Below are positions 46,201-58,200 of a stretch of 64,000 bases of DNA, in pieces. The position numbers were made by a program, and so were the translations under genes. The DNA comes from Branchinecta lynchi (lineage: Eukaryota; Arthropoda; Branchiopoda; Anostraca; Branchinectidae), in NCBI GenBank assembly GCA_023053575.1, contig JAKZAP010000007.1, forward strand, positions 19,245,464-19,309,463, written 5' to 3'. Every line of letters begins with the position of its first letter. The stretch's first letter is position 1. The notes beneath the pieces were generated by a model. That model worked only from the letters and a program-made list of their open reading frames with translations, had not been told where the DNA came from and ran no database searches.

Positions 46201-49200
46201 AGATTGAGTGATACAATCATTTTGAACACTTTTCATTGTGTTGCGAGAGCAACATTTTGGTTTTGTCCTCGTTTTTTTGTTTTGTTTTTTCGGATCCCAA
46301 AACGTAAGTGGAGGGATACCTATGACATCGCAAAAGTTGTCCGTCTGTCCGTCCGTCTGTAAGCACGATAACTCACGAAGGGAATGAGATATTTTGATGA
46401 AACTTGGTGTGAGGATTCGTTGGGTCGTCGGACCAGTCAAGCTCGTAGATGGGCTTTGTGGCCCTACATTTAGGGGTGGGGGAGGGGGTTCAAATTAAGG
46501 GGCAAACAAAATATTCTGAAACAGCTAATGTGATAGTCGATTATGGGGTAAGAAGACATGCTGAACACGACGGTGAACACCATTTTGTCATCGGACAAGT
46601 AGTTCGTCCGGAATCCGGCCAAAGCCAGAAAGTTTGTTGAAAGTAAAACTGTTATTTGAAGTTGATTAGATGTTCGATTTAGAGGTAGGAAGACATGCTG
46701 AAGACAATGGTGAAAACTATTTTCTCGACGGACAAGTATTTCGCCCGGAATCCGGTCCAAACCGGAAAGTTTGTTGAAAGTAAAAGTTTTATTTGAAGTT
46801 GATTAGATGTTCGATTTAGAGGTAGGAAGACATGCTGAAGACGACGGTGAACCCTACCCTACCCCTTTATCCATACAGGCGAAAGCTCTGCGTGTCGGAA
46901 GATACGCTTTGTTTATAATCTATGAACGCCCGAGGGAGTCACGTGTCGTGGGTTTAATTAAAGACTATTGACACCTAGTGTAAGTATTCTTTAGTTTAGT
47001 CATGGATGTCTGTCGTGTCGGGGGGTCGAAGGGGTTGAGATTTGTCGTTCAAACGCATGTGGATTCACTGGCAAAGTACAGGCCAAGCTGTACATCGGTC
47101 CTTTAGATATTTAGAGGCAGAGGAGGGCATTTCGATTTAAGGGTAAAAAAAAAAGTATGTTTGTAAGCTAATGAGACAATCATTTATGGGGAAGGAGGCC
47201 CACTTAGTTAGCCGGACAACTGGGAATTTAGTTAAAGCTCAAGTTGTTTCTGAAGTCGACTAGAGATTCGGTATCGGGGTAAGGAGACATGCTGAACTGA
47301 ATTTTGAACTTTATTTCCATGACAGACAAGCTGGCAAAATTTGCCAAAAACCCGGAAATTTGGGAAAGGTTCTCCTCTCCATGTCACTAGCTGTTTTGCT
47401 CTGCATGCATAGATCGAGGGGAATACTGCTAAAATACGAAGAATTTGTCAAAGTAAAGGAACATCCTGGCCGTCGATTAGGATGAGATACTGGAGTAAAC
47501 ACCCTTGCTGAATGCATATCAAAAACTCGAAAACGGTAACATTATTTCTTGTACATATTCAAGCGGTGGGTTTATGGGTCAATAGCAAAATGTTAAAGGG
47601 GTCTGGCGAAGAATCAGAAATGTATAAAATCCGATTGTCTGGATCATGAAGTCCAATAAATATTAAATTTTTGTGATCGCCTTTGGTCTTGTTGGGGAGA
47701 GACATGATCGAGCGGTGTTTGACGTTACAGCTTACAGGACACTTGGAAGAGGAGGCACGTTCAGAGTCACAGCACAGTTTCACTTGGTTCACTAGGCCTA
47801 CCGTACAGATGTGTGGGGAGGTTTGACATATCATACAAAACACTTGAAAGTCATAAGTTGCGTTTTTGTTCGACTTTTCACTCGCCTTTTCGATGGCTTT
47901 TTACTTTTTTTGTGTTTTCGTAAAATGGTCCTAAGCACTGTTTGACAATTTCCCGTTTTTGTCAAAAAGGCAATCGCCTCTTCCCTCGACTTTTTGCAGA
48001 AAGCAAACTTGGTAGATGACCAAGTTACGCTCTCCTTTTGGCTTTTGCTTCGCGATTTTTATCAGTTTACCCCAAAATCCAACAAAAGATGGATTTGAGT
48101 CAAAAGCATTAGCAGTTTGAAAACTGTCCCTGATATTTAAGATGAACAATTTGTAGTACAAATAAATACAAGAAAAATGGCATTTGTCAAAATTGTGTTT
48201 TCGTTCAAGAAAAAAGAGAAGTCCTTGGTAGAAACGGCGACTTGCAAAAACGCGAAAATGTTCAAAAAGGCCTGAAAAATGCTAAAAGCTAAAGCCGAAA
48301 AGGGAAAGGCTAAAGTCAAACAAAAAACGCAAATATTGGTTTGCAAGTTTGCCTACCCCGTCTCCATGGAGTTCTTTGGAACGATTTTATCGCCATACCT
48401 ACGAGGTCTAGTTCTCCACGGGCTTCTTCTCTCACCTCCCACAAAAGAATTTTTCTGAGGTTTCGATCCGCTTTCTCCGAAATTGCACTTCTTCTTTTAT
48501 GTTCCGACGCTCGTAGGATTTCTTGGTGATTTGGCGTTTGATAGCTTCGGAACTGACCGAAAACAGTACCGGGGGGGGGGGGGGGGGGGGGGGGGAAGCT
48601 ACGCTACTTCAAACAACTTGTGTAAAAACTGAGAAAAGATTAGAAAGTGAAGCGGATTCGGAAGATTCAATCTTTGGAATCCAAGTCCGAATCCCGCCTG
48701 ACAAGCATAACATTTGAATCCGGATTGACCCATCTCTAGTGTGTCAGAGTAGTTTCTCGGGCCGTCTGTTAAGATCTGAAGTTTTATTTTAACATAAGCT
48801 TAAACTGGTACCGTCGGAAAACATATAACGTCCAAAGTAACGTACCTTTTCCGCAGTAAAACAGGGGGGGGGGGCAACTGTAGCGGAAAGGAGTGATCAG
48901 GGAAATCTACTATACCTTTAGGTTCGCTTTCGACGTGGCAAACAGTCATCAAAATAAATCGTGAAGCCTGAAAATAAAAATGTTCTATACTGCAACTAAA
49001 ATTATTTCAAAACCGATACAAGGGTTTAAGTCGACTTTGTGGTTGTCGTCAATATAGATGGTAGATAAAAAAAAGTCGAACAATAATTAAAAAATACTGT
49101 CAAACAAGATATGTCAATTTCAGTTTCAAAATAGATTAACAAAATAATGTTTGGGGTCTCGACAGTTTTGATTTTACATTTTACCAAGAACCAATATTTT

Positions 49201-52200
49201 ACTGTGGTGACACCGACCGTTCTGTTTAATCTGCTTGTGCAGTATCACCTGCCGAAGTCATTGTTGTCTAAGATTCCGTTTGTATTCTGCGAACGCCTGA
49301 TCTAGCCGTGTACGACCCCGAATCCATTTGGCTCATCCTGCAGATACAATCACTATTTCTCGGCCAGACTTTCTGAACTTCTCACTCCGCATACAGAGCA
49401 AAATAACACCAGGGTAGGCGCCAGGAACTATGCTTTCCACGAATCGTAAACGGCCTTAGTCATAGCACCGCCCACTACGTTTGCGGCATTCGAAGCGCGT
49501 GAAACTTTCGTGCTTATAAATTATGGTAAAGACTGGGAGGGGAGCAGGGGAGGTTGTACCTTTTTCTGCGTTCAGAAGATGTAATTACTGGAATTGACTG
49601 TTACAGGGTGGGGAGTGTGGTCCACCAGTCTCACGGCCGTTTTGAAAATCGAACACACCAGTCTCACTGTTTCGAACCACCAGTCTCATAAAAATGGCGC
49701 CGGGAACCAGCAGTCTCGGAAACGAGACCAACAGTCTCAAATTCAGACCAACAGTCTCATCTAATTTCCAATTTTTTTAAAGTAAAAAAGTGTTTTCTTT
49801 GTTTTTCTCTGTCAGTCCCTTGAATTACGCGCTTGTGTCAGCACTACAGGTAGAGTGAAGCTTGGGCTTTCAATACATGTATTCATCTCTGCTATTGGCT
49901 TGGTACTTCTCAGTGAATAGGGCTCTGAAAAAGCAAACAAATTTATTTTTTTTGTTTTCTGTGTTGTTGAATAGAATTCTGCTACTCTGCCAACTACAAC
50001 AGGTAAAGTGAAGCCTGGGCTTTCAAACGATATATGATTCACTGTTACTGGATTACCAAGTGTCACATTGGGTGGCTTTGAAAAAACTGTTTTGGTAAAC
50101 AAATGTAATTTCTAGGCTGTCTATGCGATTTCTTGGAATTTTCTAACTTTGCGACCAGTTTTGGTAGATTTAAGCATGAGTTTTCCACAAATCCATGTAT
50201 CTCTGATACTCGCTTAGTCAGTTTGTTGCTGGGTTCCTATGGTAAACTCAATAGCTGTTTTTTTTAACTGCCCTGCTTGATACTGTTGAATGTTTTGTCG
50301 CCTCACTGTTCAGTTCACCTGACTGACGGTATTAGTTTGTTCCATTCTTTTTCCATGCATTTTCCATGCTTAAAATACTATTCTGAGGCTGTCTATACAC
50401 AACTACAGTAAGAGGTTAAGTATCGCTCAGTGGAACCTATTATCGCTCACCAGAGCTGCGTTTGATTTGCATTGACTGATAGCGTTCGATTTATCCAGTC
50501 GACTGAGATTTTGGACTAAAATTTGACTTTTGAGAACCGAGAATAAATGGTCATTCGTTCCATGGTTAAGCGGTTAAGCTACAGTAAGCGGTCAAGTAAC
50601 GCTCAATGTACCTATCATCGCTCACCAGAGCTGGGTTCGATCCGCATTTCCAGACGACTGAAATCATCATTTCGCTGTTTCATTTGCTATTCTCAGTTGA
50701 CTGATAGCGTTCAATTTATCCAGTCGACTGACATTGTCGACTGAAGGTGACTTTTGACAACAGAGAACAAACGGTCATTTGTTCCATGGATAACCGGTTA
50801 AAGTAAGCGGTCAAGTATCGCTCAATGGAACATTTTATCTCTCACTAGACCTGCATTTGATTTGCATTTCCAGTTAACTTAAATCGTCATTTTGCAGTTT
50901 TATTTCCTATTTTCAGCTGACTGATAGGTTCTATTTATCCAGTCGACTGACATTGTCCACTAAAAGTTGACTTTGGACGACCAACAACAAATGGTCATTC
51001 CTTCCATGGATAACCGGTTAACCAACAGTAAGTGGTCAAGTATCGCTCAATGGAACATTTTATCACTCACCAGAGCTGTGTTTGATTTGCATTTCCAGTT
51101 GACTGAAATAATCTTTTCGCTGTTTTATTTGCTATTCTCAGTTAGCATTCAATTTATCCAGTCGACTCAGATTCTCTTTCTTGGGATTTTCTAACTTTAC
51201 AACCAGTTTTGGTAGATTTAAGCATGGACTTTCCACAGATATGTGTACTCAATGGAACCTATTATCGCTCACCAGAGCTGCGTTTGATTTGCATTTCCAG
51301 TTGACTGAAACTCTGTTATTTGCTGTTCTCAGTTGATTCATATTGTTCGATTTAGCTCTTGGCAAGGGTGTGGAAACTCAAGAAGGTAAGGGAACATCAC
51401 TAAAACAATATGACAAAGCGACCTAATCATGTTCTATAACATTTAGACAATTACTAAAATTACCCTTTGCTTGTCTCCTTGATGATGCTGTACGTAGCAG
51501 CTTCAATTTGAGGGTCTCATGAAGAGACCTCTTACGTGGACCAATTTATAGTACTTCAACCTACAAACAATAGTATGTTTGTAACATGCAATAGAATGTT
51601 CCTATAACAAGAGCAACATCTGTAGAGGAGATAGTACTTCAACAATTAGAAAAAGAGTGAGAGGAATATTCATGGAGGACTAGTAAAACATATGGTATGT
51701 GAAAAAAGAATCACCAAAAAGTTGACTTTTGACGATCGAGATAAAATGGTAATTCATTCCATGGTTAACCGGTTAACCTACAGTAAGCAGTCAAGTATCG
51801 CTCAATGGAACCTATTATCACTCACCAGAGCTGCATTCTATTCGCATTTCTAGCTAACTTAAATCATCATTTTACTCTTTTATTTGCTGTTCTCAGTTGA
51901 TTCATATTGTTCGATTTAGCTCTTGGCAAGGGTGTGGAAACTCAAGAAGGTAAGGGAACATCACTAAAACAATATGACAAAGCGACCTAATCATGTTTAC
52001 ATGATTAGGTCGACAATTACTAAAATTACCCTTTGCTTGTCTCCTTGATGATGCTGTACGTAGCAGCTTCAATTTGAGGGTCTCATGAAGAGACCTCTTA
52101 CGTGCACCAATCTATAGTACTTGAACATACAAACAATAGTATGTCTGTAACAAACAATAGTATGTTCCTACAACAAGAGCAACATCTGCAGAGGAGATAG

Positions 52201-55200
52201 TACTTCAACAATTAAAAAAAGAGTGAGAGGAATATTCATGGAGGACTAGTAAAGAACGTATGGTATGTGAAAAAAGAATCACCAAAACCAACAAAACAAA
52301 ATTACCAGAGTGGGTGCGTTAGTTCATGTAGGTTAACTTGAACACTTTTAGCTAGGACTTCCATAGCCAGTGTAAAACATTAAGAATAAGCTTATTTTTT
52401 TTTTTTTTTTACCATCATTGGATAGGTAGCGTACTCTGTAGCACCAGATTTGTTAGAACATGAAAAAATGTCGGCCTCATGGCCGCAATTTGAAATGACC
52501 AGTAAAAGGTGACCGGTTGGTTGGATTCCGCAATCTTTTTCTCAACCTACGCTTACATTCTCGGTTAACCATGGAATGAATGACCATTTGTTCTCAGTTG
52601 TCAAAAGTCAACTTTTAGTCGACAATCTCAGTCAACTGGATAAGTTGAATGCTATCAGTCAACTGATAATAGCTAATAAAATAGCAAAAAGATGATTTAA
52701 TTCAACTGGAAATGCAAATCGAACCCAGCTCTGGTGAGCGATAATAAGTTCCATTGAGCATTACTTGACCGCTTACTGTAGCTTAACCGGTTAACCATAG
52801 AACAAATGACCATTTGTTCTCGGTTGTCAAAAGTCAACCTTTAATCGACAATTTCAGTTGACTGGATAAATCGAACGCTGTCAGTCAACTGAGAATAGCA
52901 AATAAAACAGCAAAAAGATGATTTAAGTCAACTGGAAATGCAAATCGGACCCATCTCTGGTGAGCGATAATAAGTTCCATTGAGCGTTACTCTTGACCGC
53001 TTACTGTAGCTTAACCGGTTAACCATGGAATGAATGACCATTCGTTCTTGGTTGTCAAAAGTCAGCTTTTAATCGACAATTTATGTCGACTGGATAAATC
53101 AATCGCTTTCGGTCAACTGAGAATAGCAAATAAAACGGAAAAATGATGATTTAAGTCAACTGGAAAGGCGAATCGAACGCAGCTCTGGTGAGCGATAATA
53201 GGTTCCATTGAGTTTACTTGACAGCTTACTGTAGGTTAACCGGTTAACCATGGAACAAATAACCATTTGTTCTCGTTTGTCAAAAGTCAACTTTCAGTCA
53301 ACAGTCTCAGTAGATTGGATAACCCAAGAGCTAAATCGAACAATATGAATCAACTGAGAACAGCAAATAAAACAGTAAAATGATGATTTAATTCAACTGG
53401 AAATGCAAATCGAACCCAGCTCTGGTGAGCGATAATAAGTTCCATTGAGCATTACTTGACCGCTTACTGTAGCTTAACCGGTTAACCATGGAACAAATGA
53501 CCATTTGTTCTCGGTTGTCAAAAGTCAACTTTTAATCGACAATTTCAGTTGACTGGATAAATCGAACGCTGTCAGTCAACTGAGAATAGCAAATAAAACA
53601 GCAAAAAGATGATTTAAGTCAACTGGAAATGCAAATCGGACCCATCTCTGGTGAGCGATAATAAGTTCCATTGAGCGTTACTCTTGACCGCTTACTGTAG
53701 CTTAACCGGTTAACCATGGAATGAATGACCATTCGTTCTTGGTTGTCCAAAGTCAGCTTTTAATCGACAATTTATGTCGACTGGATAAATCAATCGCTTA
53801 CGGTCAACTGAGAATAGCAAATAAAACAGCAAAAAGATGATTTAAGTCAACTGGAAATGCAAATCGGACCCATCTCTGGTGAGCGATAATAAGTTCCATT
53901 GAGCGTTACTCTTGACCGCTTACTGTAGCTTAACCGGTTAACCATGGAATGAATGACCATTCGTTCTTGGTTGTCAAAAGTCAGCTTTTAATCGACAATT
54001 TATGTCGACTGGATAAATCAATCGCTTTCGGTCAACTGAGAATAGCAAATAAAACGGAAAAATGATGATTTAAGTCAACTGGAAAGGCGAATCGAACGCA
54101 GCTCTGGTGAGCGATAATAGGTTCCATTGAGTTTACTTGACAGCTTACTGTAGGTTAACCGGTTAACCATGGAACAAATAACCATTTGTTCTCGTTTGTC
54201 AAAAGTCAACTTTCAGTCAACAGTCTCAATAGATTGGATAACCCAAGAGATAAATCGAACAATATGAATCAACTGAGAACAGCAAATAAAACAGTAAAAT
54301 GATGATTTAAGTTAGCTAGAAATGCGAATAGAATGCAGCTCTGGTGAGTGATAATAGGTTCCATTGAGCGATACTTGACTGCTTACTGTAGGTTAACCGG
54401 TTAACCATGGAATGAATTACCATTTTATCTCGATCGGCAAAAGTCAACTTTTTGTCGACAACCTGAGTCTACTGGATAAATTGAATGCTAACTGTGAATA
54501 GCAAATAAAATCGCAAAAAGATTATTTCTGTCAACTGGAAATGCAAATCAAACGCAGCTCTGGTGAGCGATAAAATGTTCCGCTGTTGGTTAACCGGTGA
54601 TCCATGGAACGAATGACCATTTGTTGTCGGTCGTCCAAAGTCAACTTTTAGTGGACAATCTCAATAGATTGGATAAATTGAACGCTATCAGTCAACTGAG
54701 AATAGCAAATAAAACGGCAAAATAATAAGTTAAGTCAACTAGAAATGCGAATAAAATGCAGCTCTGGTGAGCGATAATAGGTTCCACTGAGTATTACTTG
54801 ACCGCTTACTGTAGTTGTGTAGAGACAGCCTCAGAATAGTATTTTAAGCATGGAAAATGCATGGAAAAAGAATGGAACAAACTAATACCGGACCAGTCAG
54901 TCAGGTGAACTGAACAGAGGCGACAAAACATTCAACAGTATCAAGCAGGCAGTTAAAAAAAAAAACAGCTAATGAGTTTACCATAGGAACCCAGCAACAA
55001 ACTGACTAAGCCAGTATCAGAGATACATGGATATCTATCTACCAAAACTGGTCGCAAAGTTAGAAAATTCCAAGAAATCTCATAGACAGCCTAGAAATTA
55101 CATTTGTTTACGAAAACAGTTTTTTCAGAGCCACCCAATGTGACACTTGGTAATCCAGTAACAGTGAATCATATATCGTTTGAAAGCCCAGGCTTCACTT

Positions 55201-58200
55201 TACCTGTTGTAGTTGGCAGAGTAGCAGAAGTCTATTAAACAACACAGAAAACAAAAAAATAAATTTGTTTGCTTTTTCAGAGCCCTACTCACTGAGAAGT
55301 ACCAAGCCAATAGCAGAGATGAATACATGTATTGAAAGCCCAAGCTTCACTCTACCTGTAGTGCTGACACAAGCGCGTAATTCAAGGGACTGACAGAGAA
55401 AAACAAAGAAAACACTTTTTTACTTTAAATAAATTGGAAATTAGATGAGACTGTTGGTCTGAATTTGAGACTGTTGGTCTCGTTTCCGAGACTGGTGGTT
55501 CCTGGCGCCATTTTTCTGAGACTGATGGTTCAAAACAGTGAGACTGGTGTGTTCCGCGAATGAGACTGGTGGACCACATTCCCCACCCTGTGTTAGTTAC
55601 GGAAGTTTCTTAACAAATTACACAAGGATGCACGGTTTCAACAGACAACGCTCGGGATGTAATATGTTGTGATTTTAAAACATTATGCAATAAATGTTAA
55701 TCCTCCAAAAAACCATCTATTGACTTTCCAATATCATGGCGACAAACACAAAAAGTCAGCAGATGCTTTTGCGGCAGTTTTTCGGGTCTTCCTGGCAACG
55801 CTTCTTATGCATAACATTTAATGCAGAATCTTTTCAAAATCAAAACAGATTACACCCCAAGTGTTATCTGCTGAAATTGAGCATCCTTGTGTTATCTGTT
55901 ATGAACCTTCTGACAGTTTGGTGAACGACTGTTTGAGTTTCAGTAGGTACGGTCCCTACCCCTAGTGGTGCTAGAGTCACTGCTATTCGGCTTTTGTTAC
56001 CTTTTTTTAAGTCTCTGGCGCTACTCTCTAGTGTTATTTTTGCTCTGATTCCGTATGGAACTAATGATGGTCCCCCAGAAAACTGGCAGGAATTCCAGTA
56101 GGCCTACACGAGCGAACGACCGTGATGCAGCATCGCTAGATTGGCTAGTTCTCATGACCATCGCAGAGAAAACGCGATTTTGATGTAAGTGGAAAACGCG
56201 ACCCGCGGGGACTTTTACCGGGACTTTTTACATCACCACCAGTCTCGTACAGAAAAACCCAAATTTTTTCAAACTATTCAAATAATGTACACAACGGATA
56301 TGTCAGCTACGATTCTTCATCAGCGATATTTCGGCTCTTCTTGTCAAGGGTCCTCTTCAGGCTGTCAATCTTCAGGGTCAACGTCGGGGAAGGAAACGAA
56401 CCTATAAGCTTCTATGGACTATAAATATCTTATTCGGGCAAATACATTATTTGACGACTGTGCGTTGTATACATTATTTGAATATATGTTTCAAAAGTCA
56501 GCTTGGGCTCAAAGAATATTTTTCGAACTTGTTCAGGGGAGTAAATAGACCGGGAAAACTTGATCATGCGCCGCACCATGAGTAGATGTACTTAACTAAC
56601 CATTTCTTCAGGCGTGTTTTCAGAGCCTCGTCTCCAGTATGATTTCATTACAGACTGTGCAAAGGGAGATGTACATACTTCGACGCCATTCTTCTCAATC
56701 ATGTCCAACACCAGGGATTCGACACTTGAGATCGGAGTGGCATGAACCTGTTAATAAAAAACACTCACAACTACATATTTCAACAAACACCCTTGTTAAC
56801 CCGACAACAGGATTCTTATTCTCCGCAAAAGTTTTGTGCAAAACTTTTGAGATTCCAAAACCTAACCGTACGTTCGTCCGTTTTTCTGGCTGCCCGTTCG
56901 TTTGTTAGCACGATAACCGTCGAAGAGGTTGAGATATTCTATTCAAATCTGGTATGAGTTTCTGTTATGTCAAAGTACTGGTCAAGGTGCAGATGGGAAC
57001 CGTAGTCCTATACTAATCTGAGGTAGGGGGTCAGTATAAGGGGAAAAAAGATATTCTTTTCAAGCTAATTAGATGGTCGGTTCAAATGTAATGAGGCATG
57101 CTGAATCCATCTCTGAAGTAGTTCGCACACAATCCGGCCACATATTTCCACAAATACAGAAGACACGCATTATTTTGCACACTTTTTATGGCACTTGCCT
57201 ACCGGACAAGGGCCATATACCGATCATTTTCCGTCGATCTGTCGGTCGGTCGGTCAGTCCGGTGTTTGCGAGTTAGGGTACTTCCAGATGTGCTAGGACT
57301 ATGAAACTTGGCAGGCATATCAGGGATCCGATCAAACTAACCTGGACATAATCATTTTCCCGATCCGACCATCTGGGGGGGAAGGGGGAGTGGAGGGCGG
57401 GGGAATCCTGAGAATTGAGTAGTTTTTGTCAAACCCCTACCCCTTAATTTCTTGACACTAGTATAGCTCTGCACGTGGATGACGTCATACTCTGCTTATA
57501 TCTATGAGCGTCGGCGGAGAGAGCTAGTGTTATCGAAGGTCGAAGGGGTTGTTATATGGTTCAAGCTTTTTGTCACAGTTTTTCGAGTCAGGGTACTTCC
57601 AGATGTGCTAGGACGATGAAACTTGGCAGGCATATTAGGGACCCGACCAAACCAACCTGGAAATAATCCTAATGTTTCCCGATCAGACTATCTGGCGGGG
57701 GCAGCGGAGGGCAGGGGAATCCTGAATGTTGAGTAGTGTGTAACTTCCTAACGGGTGATTGGATTGGAATGAAACTTGATACCTGAATAAATGACATATC
57801 TCTAATGTTTCATTTGAAGTCCGGACCTGATTCGACAGCTATGGGAGAGTTGGGGGCGGGGAGACCAGAAATCCCGAGGAACGGTTAGAATGAAGGGATC
57901 GGAGTGAAACTTGCTGGGAATAACAAGCATCTGCTCCAGATAAATCGATTACACATTTGAACTGGATCCGGACACTTGGGGGGGGGGTGGAGGGAAGGGG
58001 AGTTTACCAAAATTCCGGTGATTTTCACGATGAAACTTGGGACGCGTATCAGGGTCCCGATCCAACTACCTTGTAAATAAAAATTTACTCGATCCAATAA
58101 TAATGGGGGGGGGGGAGCAGAGGGATGGGGAATCCGGAATAATGAGTCACGCGTAACCTTGGAACGGGTGATCGGACTTGAGTGAAATTTTGTAATTGAA

